From an uncultured Erythrobacter sp. (GTDB lineage: Bacteria; Pseudomonadota; Alphaproteobacteria; Sphingomonadales; Sphingomonadaceae), in contig NZ_CANMPJ010000002.1 of assembly GCF_947499705.1 (NCBI RefSeq), forward strand, positions 310,001-374,000: a stretch of DNA of 64,000 nucleotides. The letters are read 5' to 3'. Below, piece after piece: positions 8,634 through 17,445 of the stretch (position 1 is its first letter; every line of letters begins with the position of its first letter). The translations under genes were made by a program, and so were the position numbers. The notes under the pieces were generated by a model, which had not been told where the DNA came from, did not search any database, and saw nothing but the letters and a program-made list of their open reading frames with translations.

Positions 8634-9010
8634 CCCCGATTGAAACCATCACCGCCTTCATCGCCGCATGGGACGAATACGATCTCGAGAAAATCTATTC
8701 CTTCATGGCAGAGGACATCGAGTGGTCGGACATGCCACTTTCGACGGTCAACGGCATCGATCAGGTCCGCGCCAAGATGGCGGCGTTCCCGGGCGTCGAG
8801 GCCTGCGGCTTCGACACGCATCACATCGCAGCCAATGGTAGTGTCGTCCTGACCGAACGCACCGACTGGTTCGAGATGAAAGGCCGCAAGCGCACCATCA
8901 AAGTGATGGGCGTGTTCGAACTGAACGATGACGGCAAGATCGCGAAATGGCGCGATTACTTCGACAGCGCTGAATTCGTACGCGAGTTTGGCGATCTCGC
9001 CGAAGGCTGA
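8630..9010 (+). CDS. NTF2-fold protein, limonene-1,2-epoxide hydrolase-like
   Basis: A 126-residue protein whose sequence resembles limonene-epoxide hydrolase and SnoaL families: TITAFIAAWDEYDLEKIYSFM, then DIEWSDMPLS, then GVFELNDDGKIAKWRDYFD. In epoxide hydrolases of this fold, an Asp-Arg-Asp set activates water; here an Arg-Asp pair (WRDYFD) is present near the C-terminus. The gene overlaps the previous stop by 4 bases and has an AGGAGA site. Placed directly before a P450, an epoxide- or enol-processing role is attractive but unproven. Confidence 0.75.
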   Translation: MTPIETITAFIAAWDEYDLEKIYSFMAEDIEWSDMPLSTVNGIDQVRAKMAAFPGVEACGFDTHHIAANGSVVLTERTDWFEMKGRKRTIKVMGVFELNDDGKIAKWRDYFDSAEFVREFGDLAEG

Positions 9011-9111
9011 GGCCGCAAAAGCCCGTCAATCCTAACACATTCGCGCATCGCATCGCCCCGGTGCATGTGGCTAGGCTTGCAACCTAATTCGTTGGGATGA
9101 GAGCCGCCGTC

Positions 9112-10368
9112 ATGAACAAGCCAGAATCCATCAAAGACGCGAGCGTCTTCGCGCCCGAAACGCTGATCGACCCGTTCGACTATTACAGCGCGATTCATGA
9201 CGCAGGGATCGCAATCGAACACTTGCCGGAGATGAACACTTACGTCGTCTACAGTTATGATCTGTGCAACGAGGCGAACACCAAGCCCGCAGTTTTCTCA
9301 AACGATTTCAGTGTCCTGATGGGGCGTGAAGAAGACGAGGAGATCAACGCGATCCTCGCCGAAGGCTGGCCCGACGAAGCCACTCTCCTCACTGCCGATG
9401 CTCCCGTCCACACCCGCAATCGTAAGCTTGTGAACCTCGCTTTCTCCGCGCCGCGCGTGAACGCGATCGAAGACACGATGCGCGAAAAGTCGATTTCGTT
9501 GATCGAAGCGTTTGCGGATAAGAGCGAATGCGAGTTTGTCGAGGAATTCGCAATCCCGCTGCCGGTGTTCATGATCGCGGGGCAGATTGGGCTCGATAAG
9601 GACCCAAAGAAGGTCAAGGAATGGTCAGACGCGGCCGTCGACCGGTTCAGCCAGATGGTCGACCACGACCGAAAAAAGGAATGCGCCCGCGCACTGGTCG
9701 AATATCAGCACTACATGAAAGGCAAGATCGACGATCGCCGCGCCAATGGCGGCGACGATCTGCTGGCTGATCTGGTCGAGGCTCGGGTTGAAGGCGAAGA
9801 ACCGCTGACCGATCCGCAGATCATGTCGATCATGCAGCAATTCATGGTCGCGGGAAATGAGACGACGACATCGACACTGGCAGGCGGATTGCTTCAATTG
9901 ATCCGCAACCCTGATCAGATGGAAAAAGCCAAGGCAGCGGCAGGTGGGCGCGATCCCAAGCTGATCGGCAATCTTGTCGAGGAATCACTGCGCTACGAAA
10001 CGCCAACTGCGGGCATGTGGCGCATCGTCAAGCAGGACACAGAACTGGGCGGTCAGGCAATTCCGGCGGGCGCCGTTGTCCAGCTGCGCTATGCCGCTGC
10101 CAATCGCGATCCCAAGAAGTTCGAAAATCCGAACGCATTCGATATCGAGCGCAAGAATGCGCGCGCGCATCAGGCGTTTGGCAAGGGGCCGCACATGTGC
10201 GTGGGCAACATGCTCAGTCGCAAGGAGATGCTGGTCGCGTTTGATGAGCTGTTGGAGCGGCTCGACGATTTCGCGGTCGCCGATGAGGATGGTATCACGA
10301 TCCTCCCCAACATCCTGCTGCGCGGGGTAACGCGCCTGCCCATCACGTTCTCGAGGAAGAGCGCGTGA
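9112..10368 (+). CDS. cytochrome P450
   Basis: A soluble bacterial P450 of 418 residues. The oxygen-activation helix has A247-G-N-E-T-T-T, the ExxR pair is Glu291/Arg294, and the heme loop FGKGPHMCVG gives the cysteine ligand Cys363. The ATG at 9112 is chosen because GAGAG lies 8 bases upstream; an in-frame ATG at 9097 is possible. It needs ferredoxin and reductase partners, none of which is encoded next to it. Its position inside an acyl-CoA catabolic operon suggests hydroxylation of a hydrophobic acid or terpenoid. The next gene starts on the overlapping GTGA. Confidence 0.95.
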   Translation: MNKPESIKDASVFAPETLIDPFDYYSAIHDAGIAIEHLPEMNTYVVYSYDLCNEANTKPAVFSNDFSVLMGREEDEEINAILAEGWPDEATLLTADAPVHTRNRKLVNLAFSAPRVNAIEDTMREKSISLIEAFADKSECEFVEEFAIPLPVFMIAGQIGLDKDPKKVKEWSDAAVDRFSQMVDHDRKKECARALVEYQHYMKGKIDDRRANGGDDLLADLVEARVEGEEPLTDPQIMSIMQQFMVAGNETTTSTLAGGLLQLIRNPDQMEKAKAAAGGRDPKLIGNLVEESLRYETPTAGMWRIVKQDTELGGQAIPAGAVVQLRYAAANRDPKKFENPNAFDIERKNARAHQAFGKGPHMCVGNMLSRKEMLVAFDELLERLDDFAVADEDGITILPNILLRGVTRLPITFSRKSA

Positions 10369-11453
10369 ATTTCGACCTAAGCGAAGAACAGGAGCTGTTT
10401 CGCTCCAGCGTGGAGCGGTTTTCCGCCCCTATCGATGTAGAGGCTCGGCGCAAATTGCGACTGTCCGAGACAGGATATGACCGGGCGCGTTGGCAGGAAC
10501 TTGCCGAAATGGGTCTGATCGCTCTGGCGGCACCGGAAGAGGCGGGCGGCATGGGCGGCTCTCCGGTCGATCTCGCTCTGGTTGCGGAGGCGCTTGGCAA
10601 GGCCAACTCACCTGATCCGTGGCTCGAACACGGTGTATTGCCCGCTCTATTGTTGGGCGCTGGCAGTGCCGAAGGCCCGCTCGAAAAAGTGCTCGGCGGC
10701 GAACAGATCGCCAGCTTTGCCTGGGCCGAACGGGCGCAGCGCTACAGCCTCGCAGCGAAAAGTTTGAAGGCTGAGACTTCAGGCGACGGCTTCGCAATGA
10801 CAGGCGAGAAGACCTTCGTGATGGGCGCGCTATTGGCCGACCTGTTCATCGTCACCGCCGATCTGGATGGCGAGACCACCTGCTTCCTCGTGCCGCGCGA
10901 CACCGAAGGACTTGAGGTCCGTGCCTATCGCCTGACGGATGGCAGCATTGCCGGTGAGCTTAAGCTGACGCGGGTCGGTGTATCCTCAACGGCGAAGCTC
11001 AACATCGCTCCAGACATCCTGACAGCCATCGTCAGCGATGCCCGCCTTTATGCTGCGGCAGAGATGGTCGGTCTGGGACAGCGACTGCTCGACGACACGC
11101 TGGCTTACGTGAAAGAGCGCGAGCAATTCGGCGTTGCGATTGGATCCTTTCAAGCTCTGCAACACCGGCTGGTGGAAGCCTATGCGAAGATCGAACAGTC
11201 GCGCTCGATGCTCTATCGCGCCGCACTGATCGACCGCAGTGAAACCGCCGAGCGGCAGCGCGCTGCAGCGGGCGCGAAGGCGTTTATCGGCGAGAATATC
11301 GACGCAGTCGCGCGCGAGGCGGTGCAGATGCATGGCGGCATGGGGATCACCGATGAACTGGCGATCGGCCACGCGATGAAGCGCGTCATGGTGCTCGCAC
11401 GGCTGTTTGGCGACACAGATTCCGTACTCGCCGAATACGCGCTGGCGGCCTGA
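10365..11453 (+). CDS. acyl-CoA dehydrogenase
   Basis: A 362-residue flavoprotein of the acyl-CoA dehydrogenase family, starting at GTG 10365 on the stop of the P450 gene. The N-terminal helical domain (FDLSEEQELFRSSVERF), a beta domain with TGEKTFV, and the C-terminal helical domain with MHGGMGITDE are present. It would oxidise an acyl-CoA at C2-C3 and pass electrons to ETF (etfBA lies at 45800). At 362 residues it is short. Such shorter subunits often pair with a second dehydrogenase in steroid-type catabolism, and one is encoded at 14603. That pairing is an inference. Confidence 0.92.
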   Translation: MNFDLSEEQELFRSSVERFSAPIDVEARRKLRLSETGYDRARWQELAEMGLIALAAPEEAGGMGGSPVDLALVAEALGKANSPDPWLEHGVLPALLLGAGSAEGPLEKVLGGEQIASFAWAERAQRYSLAAKSLKAETSGDGFAMTGEKTFVMGALLADLFIVTADLDGETTCFLVPRDTEGLEVRAYRLTDGSIAGELKLTRVGVSSTAKLNIAPDILTAIVSDARLYAAAEMVGLGQRLLDDTLAYVKEREQFGVAIGSFQALQHRLVEAYAKIEQSRSMLYRAALIDRSETAERQRAAAGAKAFIGENIDAVAREAVQMHGGMGITDELAIGHAMKRVMVLARLFGDTDSVLAEYALAA

Positions 11454-11463
11454 GGAGACTAGA

Positions 11464-11889
11464 ATGGGCCAGAAGATCGATCCGGACTTGTGGAGCGATG
11501 ACACACAGCCGCACTTGATGGGCGGGAGGCTACCTTCGGGTGAGATCGTATTCCCTATGCCTCAGGGCGACGCGGCAAAGGACGTTGAACCCCATAAGCT
11601 TTCGCGCACCGGCACATTGTGGTCGTGGACCACGCAGGGCTTTCTTCCAAAAGAGCCCTATGAAGGCCCCGGCTCTGGCCCCGACGAAGGTCCGCCGGAT
11701 TTCCAGCCATTCCTGCTTGGCTATGTCGAACTACCCGGCGAAGTGATCGTCGAAGCGCGGATTGTCGATTCTCTGCTTGAAGATCTGTCGCTGAACATGC
11801 CGGTCGAGTTTTGCATCGTCCCGTTCAACGCGACGCATGACACCTACGCCTTCCGACCCATTACCCAAGCCGAGGAACAGGCCGCATGA
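11464..11889 (+). CDS. OB-fold (DUF35-type) thiolase partner lacking zinc-ribbon cysteines
   Basis: A 141-residue protein starting at ATG 11464 after a GAGGAGAC site. The C-terminal two thirds fit the OB-fold half of DUF35 proteins: RTGTLWSWT, then PFLLGYVELPGE, then NMPVEFCIVPF. These proteins form complexes with SCP2-type thiolases or with the Ltp2 aldolase (as ChsH2 does). The N-terminal region, which normally holds four zinc-binding cysteines, reads GGRLPSGEIVFPMPQGD and contains no cysteine. The gene overlaps the thiolase start (ATGA), strongly suggesting a complex. Confidence 0.8.
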   Translation: MGQKIDPDLWSDDTQPHLMGGRLPSGEIVFPMPQGDAAKDVEPHKLSRTGTLWSWTTQGFLPKEPYEGPGSGPDEGPPDFQPFLLGYVELPGEVIVEARIVDSLLEDLSLNMPVEFCIVPFNATHDTYAFRPITQAEEQAA

Positions 11890-13046
11890 GTGAGAACGTC
11901 TATATCATCGGCGCGGGCATCCATCCGTTTGGTCGGACCGAAGGCCGCTCCGGGCGAGAACAAGGCGTGTTCGCCGTGCGCGAGGCAATGGCCGATGCTG
12001 GGCTGGAATGGCCCGATATCGAATGCGCCTATGGCGGATCGGCAGCGGCGGGCAGCGCGGATATCATGGTCAACGAGCTTGGCCTGACCTCGCTCCCCTT
12101 CACCAATGTGGCCAATGGCTGCGCGACCGGCGGCAGCGCCCTCTCCGCCGCACAGCAAGCGATTGCGAGCGGGATGTATGATCTCGCGCTGGCAGTCGGC
12201 TTCGACAAGCATCCGCGCGGGGCGTTCAATGCCAAGCCTTCCGATTATGGCCTGCCAGACTGGTACGGCCAGACCGGGATGATGCTGACGACACAGTTCT
12301 TTGCGCTCAAGATTCAGCGCTACATGCAACTGCACGGGATCAGCCGTGAGACTTTAGGCCGGGTCGCGGAAAAAGCCTTCCGCAATGGCGCGAAAACTCC
12401 GCATGCCTGGCGGCGGAGCGAGATCGATCTCGAAACGATCATGAACGCCCCGATGATCAACGATCCGCTGACCAAGTTCATGTTCTGCGCCCCGGCAGAG
12501 GGCGGCGTTGCGCTGATACTGGCAAGCGAGAAAAAGGCCCGCGAACTGGGCGTGCTTGGTCCGGGTAAAAGCGTCAAGATCGCCAAGATTGCTGTGAAAA
12601 CCCGGCCACCTGACAGTTTCGAGGTGTTTCAGGCCGGCGTGAGCATCAAGGAAGGCGGCAAGCCCACCGTGCTCGCTTCAAAAGCCGCGTTCGAAGGTGC
12701 AGGCATCGGCCCCGAAGATATCGACGTCGCGCAATTGCAGGACACCGAAAGCGGCGCGGAAATCATGCACATGGCCGAAAACGGCTTCTGCGCGGATGGC
12801 GATCAGGAAAAGTGGCTGGCAGAAGGCTGGACCAACACGGATGGCAAACTGCCGGTCAACACCGATGGTGGCTGCCTGGCGTGCGGCGAACCGATCGGCG
12901 CATCAGGATTGCGGCAAGTCTACGAAAACGTCGAACAATTGCGTGGGCGCGGCGGGGAGCGACAAGTACCAAACACACCGAAGACCGGATACAGCCATGT
13001 CTATGGCGCACCGGGCCTTTCAGCCGTGGCGATACTGGAGCGTTAA
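11886..13046 (+). CDS. SCP2-type thiolase family protein
   Basis: A 386-residue thiolase-fold protein. The nucleophilic cysteine is expected at Cys79 in VANGCATGGSA. The C-terminal glycine motif reads GGCLACGEPIGASG at about residues 328-341, so the usual histidine of G-H-P is replaced by Glu335. This change also occurs, to my knowledge, in a branch of lipid-transfer-type thiolases and suggests altered chemistry, perhaps a carbon-carbon lyase. It is cotranscribed and overlapping with the OB-fold partner. It would act at a chain-shortening step; the substrate is unknown. Confidence 0.88.
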   Translation: MSENVYIIGAGIHPFGRTEGRSGREQGVFAVREAMADAGLEWPDIECAYGGSAAAGSADIMVNELGLTSLPFTNVANGCATGGSALSAAQQAIASGMYDLALAVGFDKHPRGAFNAKPSDYGLPDWYGQTGMMLTTQFFALKIQRYMQLHGISRETLGRVAEKAFRNGAKTPHAWRRSEIDLETIMNAPMINDPLTKFMFCAPAEGGVALILASEKKARELGVLGPGKSVKIAKIAVKTRPPDSFEVFQAGVSIKEGGKPTVLASKAAFEGAGIGPEDIDVAQLQDTESGAEIMHMAENGFCADGDQEKWLAEGWTNTDGKLPVNTDGGCLACGEPIGASGLRQVYENVEQLRGRGGERQVPNTPKTGYSHVYGAPGLSAVAILER

Positions 13047-13829
13047 TTGAGCAAGATGCCAGGGAAAATGGACTCCAAAGTCGCACTCGTTACAGGCGGT
13101 GCAGAGGGGATCGGAGCCACGGTCGGCCGGATGATCGTCGCCGAAGGCGGCAAGGTGCTGCTGTGCGATGTACAGATCGACAAGGCCCGCGCTCTGGCTG
13201 ACGAGCTGGGCGAAAATGCCGAGGCCTTCGAACTTGACGTTCGCGAGCTCGACCAATGGCATGCCGCCGTAAAGGCCGCGCAGGACCATTTCGGCAAGCT
13301 CAACGTGCTGTGCAACATCGCTGGCATCTCGGAACCCGGCAACGTCGTCGACGTCGATCTCGATAGTTGGCGGCGCACCATCGATATCAATCTTGAAGGG
13401 CCATTCCTGGGCTGCCGCGCCGCGCTTCCAGTGATGGAGGCATCTGGCGAGCCGGCGGCCATCGTCAATATCGGCTCTATGATTGCCATCCGCGCAGCCG
13501 CGTTTGTGGCTGCCTACAGCGCCTCGAAAGCGGGCTTGCTTGGCCTGACTCGCTCCATCGCGCTCGATTGCGCCGAACGCGGCGTGCCGGTGCGCGCAAA
13601 CATGGTGCATCCCGGCGCGATCCGCACGCCGATGTATGACCGCTACAAATACTCAGGCATGGCCGAACCCGAAGTGGTCGAGGAGCAATTCGCCGCGACC
13701 CACCCGATGAACCGCATCGGCGAACCGGAGGAAGTGGCCAAGGCGGTCGTCTTCCTCGCCAGCGATGATGCGAGTTTCACCACCGGCTGTGACTTCACAG
13801 TCGATGGCGGCGGATCGATCAGGAGCTAA
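13047..13829 (+). CDS. SDR family oxidoreductase
   Basis: A 260-residue SDR with a TGGAEGIG cofactor loop, a NIAG motif, SMIAIRA strand, the YSASK catalytic pair and a VDGGGS end. The start may be TTG 13047, which sits 6 bases after a GGAG, or ATG 13056. Within the catabolic operon it probably acts as a 3-hydroxyacyl-CoA or cyclic-alcohol dehydrogenase. A long substrate loop follows HPGAIRTPM. Confidence 0.88.
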   Translation: MSKMPGKMDSKVALVTGGAEGIGATVGRMIVAEGGKVLLCDVQIDKARALADELGENAEAFELDVRELDQWHAAVKAAQDHFGKLNVLCNIAGISEPGNVVDVDLDSWRRTIDINLEGPFLGCRAALPVMEASGEPAAIVNIGSMIAIRAAAFVAAYSASKAGLLGLTRSIALDCAERGVPVRANMVHPGAIRTPMYDRYKYSGMAEPEVVEEQFAATHPMNRIGEPEEVAKAVVFLASDDASFTTGCDFTVDGGGSIRS

Positions 13830-13830
13830 T

Positions 13831-14586
13831 ATGAGCGAACAACCAGCAACCCGGATCGACGCGCACTTTATCGCTGCGGGCAAGTATCACGATATCGACT
13901 ACCCGCGGCTCGAAATCCTGAAACTGCTTGCCGAGCATCCGCATATTCGCACCACCGTCGCGGCGGATTATTCGGGGCTGGAGCGGCTCGATGCATGCCG
14001 TTTCCTGATCACCTACACCTGCGACCTGATGCCGACCGAGGAGCAAGCTGCACAAGTGCGAGCCTGGGTCGAAGGCGGCGGCAAATGGCTCGCGCTGCAC
14101 GGCACCAACTCGATCCTTGTCTTCACCGAAGAAGGTCTTGTCGATGCACCTGATGATCGGCCCGACGTGATGGAAATGCTGGGCACTCAATTCGTCGCAC
14201 ACCCACCGATTGGCCAGTTCAAGGTCGACGTGGTCAACACAGATCACGAACTCACACGCGGGATCGAGGATTTCGAGGTCGTCGACGAACTGTATCTCTC
14301 GAAGACCACCGCTGAAATTGACACGCTAATGCAGACCACGTTTGAGGGCGAAGCGACCGGCTTTGTCAAAGCGAACTGGGAAAAGACTGACGTGCCGATC
14401 CTCTACACCCGCGACATCGGCAAGGGGCGGATCGTCTACAACACGCTGGGCCATTGCCGGGGCCACTACGACCTGCCGGGAATGCAGGATTTCTACCCGC
14501 ACAAGGAGATGTGCGCGTGGAATTACGACGTCTATTACGACATGCTCCGCCGTTCGATCGGCTGGGCGATGCGAGCGGAAGATTGA
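13831..14586 (+). CDS. ThuA-like domain protein
   Basis: A 251-residue member of the ThuA family, starting at ATG 13831 after AGGAGCT. Characteristic segments are YPRLEILKLLAEHP, TYTCDLMPTEEQ, W-V-E-G-G-G-K-W-L-A-L-H-G-T and a final GRIVYNTLGHCRGHYD. The last two are the hallmark of the family's amidotransferase-like fold. It shares only fold-level similarity with the gene at 7857. No catalytic function is established for ThuA proteins in such clusters. Confidence 0.82.
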   Translation: MSEQPATRIDAHFIAAGKYHDIDYPRLEILKLLAEHPHIRTTVAADYSGLERLDACRFLITYTCDLMPTEEQAAQVRAWVEGGGKWLALHGTNSILVFTEEGLVDAPDDRPDVMEMLGTQFVAHPPIGQFKVDVVNTDHELTRGIEDFEVVDELYLSKTTAEIDTLMQTTFEGEATGFVKANWEKTDVPILYTRDIGKGRIVYNTLGHCRGHYDLPGMQDFYPHKEMCAWNYDVYYDMLRRSIGWAMRAED

Positions 14587-14602
14587 GCTAGGGACGCAGC
14601 CC

Positions 14603-15811
14603 ATGGATATGAATTTCTCACCCGAAGACATCGCCTTTCGAGAAGAAGTGCGCGGGTTTCTGGCCGACAAACTGGCCGATCGTTTGCGCGATGGCGCACG
14701 GCGCACTCCAGGTGTGTTCGTCGAGCCTGATATCGGGATGGAATGGCACCGTATTCTGGCCGAAAAGGGCTGGGTTGCACCGCATTGGCCCAAGGAAGAT
14801 GGCGGCACCGGATGGACGCCCACGCAGAAGTTCATCTTCGAAAAGGAATGCGCGCTCGCAGGCGCTCCCTCGATTTCGATCCTCGGATTGCGACTGGTCG
14901 GCCCGGTGATTTGCGAATTCGGCACGCCGGAACAGAAAGCGCGTTTCCTGCCTCGAATCCTGTCGGGCGACGATTACTGGTGTCAGGGATATTCAGAGCC
15001 GGGCAGCGGGTCCGATTTGGCTTCGCTCAAGACCTCGGCTCGATTGGATGGCGACGAATATGTCGTCAACGGATCGAAGATCTGGACCACCCACGCGCAC
15101 CACGCCAATTGGATCTTCGCGCTCGTCCGTACCGACAGTTCGGGCAAGAAGCAGGCGGGGATCACTTTCCTGCTGCTGCCGATGGATCAGGACGGAATCG
15201 AAGTGACGCCGATCCACTCGATGTCGGGCGACCACGAGGTGAACCAAGTGTTCTTCTCGGACGCGCGCACGAGTGTCGAAAACCGCATCGGCGAAGATGG
15301 AGCGGGCTGGTCGATCGCCAAGTTCCTGCTTGAAAACGAGCGCGGCGGATCATGCTTTGCACCGCGACTGCTTCAGAGCATCGACAAACTTGCAGAGCTG
15401 GCGAAAACACAGCCTTCGGGCGTGAACGGAGCCATCGCGCACGATGCCCGTTTCCGCGATCGGCTTGCTCGCGTGCGGCTCGAAGCAGAAGCGTTGGAGT
15501 TCACCGAACTGCGCATCCTTGCTGAACTGGCCAAGGGTCGCGCGCCCGGTCCGCAAACATCTCTCGTCAAACTGCTTGGCGCGAATATCGGACAGGAGGT
15601 GGACACGTTGCGGCTCGAATTACTCGGCCCCGATGCACTGCAATTGCCGCTGGAGCGCCCGCTTTATGGCAACGAGGCACCGGAGCCGGTTGGCAGCGAA
15701 CTCGCTCAGACCGCGATGGGCCGCTACCTCAACAACCGTGCCGCCACGATCTTTGGCGGGTCGGATGAAGTGCAGAAAAACATCATCGCAAAGACAGTTC
15801 TGGGGCTTTGA
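14603..15811 (+). CDS. acyl-CoA dehydrogenase
   Basis: A 402-residue acyl-CoA dehydrogenase starting at ATG 14603 (MDMNFSPED). It carries YSEPGSGSDLASL for FAD contact, VNGSKIWTTHAHHA in the beta domain, and GGSDEVQKNIIAK near the C-terminus, which is the usual FAD-binding tail. A long upstream in-frame extension is not coding. Together with the shorter enzyme at 10365 it may form a heteromeric dehydrogenase of the type used for steroid or alicyclic acyl-CoA. It could equally act alone. Electrons would go to ETF. Confidence 0.92.
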   Translation: MDMNFSPEDIAFREEVRGFLADKLADRLRDGARRTPGVFVEPDIGMEWHRILAEKGWVAPHWPKEDGGTGWTPTQKFIFEKECALAGAPSISILGLRLVGPVICEFGTPEQKARFLPRILSGDDYWCQGYSEPGSGSDLASLKTSARLDGDEYVVNGSKIWTTHAHHANWIFALVRTDSSGKKQAGITFLLLPMDQDGIEVTPIHSMSGDHEVNQVFFSDARTSVENRIGEDGAGWSIAKFLLENERGGSCFAPRLLQSIDKLAELAKTQPSGVNGAIAHDARFRDRLARVRLEAEALEFTELRILAELAKGRAPGPQTSLVKLLGANIGQEVDTLRLELLGPDALQLPLERPLYGNEAPEPVGSELAQTAMGRYLNNRAATIFGGSDEVQKNIIAKTVLGL

Positions 15812-15817
15812 TTTGCT

Positions 15818-15916
15818 CGTCATTGCGAGCGAAGCGAAGCAATCCATGGACCAATGCGAGCAGCAGAAACGGCAGGCCATGGATTGCCGCGCCGCTTTCA
15901 GCGGCTCGCAATGACG
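15818..15916 (+). repeat. dispersed palindromic repeat element
   Basis: A 99-base inverted repeat in the gap between two catabolic genes. It starts CGTCATTGCGAGC and ends GCTCGCAATGACG, an almost perfect terminal palindrome, with inner arms GCAATCCATGG and CCATGGATTGC. Transcribed, it would form a long hairpin. It lacks a poly-T tail, so it may stabilise or process the operon mRNA rather than end it. Similar palindromes are common in alphaproteobacterial genomes. Confidence 0.82.
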
Positions 15917-15935
15917 ATTTGAGAGGAAACGACTG

Positions 15936-16838
15936 ATGGACGTATCGAAGCTGATGTTCCGCGAAGGCCTGATGGCTGATGAGCGCATTCTGGTCACCGG
16001 CGGCGGCACCGGGCTGGGCCGCGAAATGGCGGAAGGTTTCCTCAAGCTGGGCGCGACCGTCTACATTTGCGGGCGGCGGCAGAACAAGCTGGATGAAACC
16101 GCTGCGGAATTGATGGAAGCGCATGGCGGCAAGGTTGTCGCGCATGCCTGCGACATCCGCGATGCCGATGCGATCCATGCGATGGTGGATAGCATTTGGG
16201 CCGATGGCGGCGCGCTGACCGGCGTGGTCAACAACGCGGCGGGCAACTTCATCAGCCGCACCGAAGACCTGTCGGTCAACGGTTTCAACGCCATCGCCGA
16301 CATCGTGATGCGCGGAACATTTTACGTGACGCTCGATATCGGCAAGCGCCTGATCGAGGAGAAGAAGACTGCGAGCTTCCTTTCGATCCTGACCACCTGG
16401 GTGTGGTCAGGCAGCGCGTTCGTGGTGCCATCGGCTATGTCAAAGACAGCGATCCACGCCATGACCCAGAGCCTCGCGACCGAATGGGGCCGCTATGGCC
16501 TGCGCTTCAACGCAATCGCGCCGGGCCTCTTCCCGACCAAGGGCATGAGCGCCCGCCTTTCCCCCGGGGGGCAAGGCGGCAATTCCAAGAATGATCTCAA
16601 CCCGATGGGCCGCGCGGGAGAGATGCACGAACTCGCGAACCTCGCGGTGTTCCTGATGGGCCAAGGCGCAGAATATGTGAACGGCCAGACCATCGCGATC
16701 GACGGCGCAGGCTATCAGGCGAATGGCGGCACGTTCTACCCGCAGCTGCACGCAATGGGCGACAATGAGTGGGACATGATGCGCCAGATGATCAAAGGCA
16801 CCAACGCCAAGGACAAGGCGGACCGGGTGAAGGGATAA
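15936..16838 (+). CDS. SDR, 2,4-dienoyl-CoA reductase type
   Basis: A 300-residue SDR preceded by GAGAGGAAAC. It has TGGGTGLG for NADP binding and NNAAGNF. Instead of Y-x3-K it has S-A-M-S-K, followed by MTQSLATEWGRYGLRFNAIAPG. The Ser in place of Tyr and these flanking words match the 2,4-dienoyl-CoA reductase (DECR) subfamily, which reduces dienoyl-CoA with NADPH. A related trans-2-enoyl reductase role is the alternative. It closes the plus-strand catabolic operon. Confidence 0.88.
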   Translation: MDVSKLMFREGLMADERILVTGGGTGLGREMAEGFLKLGATVYICGRRQNKLDETAAELMEAHGGKVVAHACDIRDADAIHAMVDSIWADGGALTGVVNNAAGNFISRTEDLSVNGFNAIADIVMRGTFYVTLDIGKRLIEEKKTASFLSILTTWVWSGSAFVVPSAMSKTAIHAMTQSLATEWGRYGLRFNAIAPGLFPTKGMSARLSPGGQGGNSKNDLNPMGRAGEMHELANLAVFLMGQGAEYVNGQTIAIDGAGYQANGGTFYPQLHAMGDNEWDMMRQMIKGTNAKDKADRVKG

Positions 16839-16950
16839 GGGCTGTTGCGCGGCTTGCTCGGGGACGGCTTCTACCGATCTCGAACCAAAACCAGTCCTTC
16901 GGATCACGACCCATTTGCGGTCGTATGTTTGTGCAGCTAGTTTCAAGCCT

Positions 16951-17445
16951 ATGCAGGCAAGTTATCTTTGGGTTGGTATATTGATCTTGACCACAAGCTG
17001 TAACTCTGATGCCGACAAATGCGACCAAGCGAACCGAAATAATGCAGCAGTCTATGAGGATACGGTCGAAAATACCTTCTTGACGATCTACGTTGACCAA
17101 GAGGACGTTTTTTTGCTGGAAACTTCAGCGCCGTCCGATACGAGTGCCAACCCGGTTTCATCGTCTACCAAATATATAGATGGCGCACATTGGTTTTTGG
17201 GAATGGCTATCCCCACTGGCAAGGATCGAACCAGTTGGAGTGATGGCCAAAGCAAGTGCCGGATCATTTCAAAGAGAGATGCACTAACAAAATACACTTG
17301 CTTCGACGGCGACGGCATCAAAACAACGTATGATCTCGAAGAGGGTCGAGGACTGATATCTGCGCAAGTTTTCGACGCGGATGATCAACTGATCTCTGAT
17401 ACGCAGCTGCGCTCGAACGTTGGCGTCTTTTTTGGGGAATGCTGA
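16951..17445 (+). CDS. putative small lipoprotein, unknown function
   Basis: A 164-residue protein I do not recognise. From ATG 16951 it has a short N-terminal hydrophobic segment (YLWVGILILTTSC) ending in a cysteine that could be lipidated, although the lipobox is imperfect. Five further cysteines are present, including one at the C-terminal end (FFGEC). An upstream TTG at 16915 is less likely. Base composition and codon use are distinctly more AT-rich than in neighbouring genes, which suggests recent acquisition. It stands alone between the catabolic operon and a convergent acyl-CoA ligase. Confidence 0.6.
   Translation: MQASYLWVGILILTTSCNSDADKCDQANRNNAAVYEDTVENTFLTIYVDQEDVFLLETSAPSDTSANPVSSSTKYIDGAHWFLGMAIPTGKDRTSWSDGQSKCRIISKRDALTKYTCFDGDGIKTTYDLEEGRGLISAQVFDADDQLISDTQLRSNVGVFFGEC

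Noticed and set aside
14342..14602. An upstream extension of the second acyl-CoA dehydrogenase frame
   Set aside because: It overlaps the ThuA-like gene in another frame, and the family N-terminus starts at ATG 14603.
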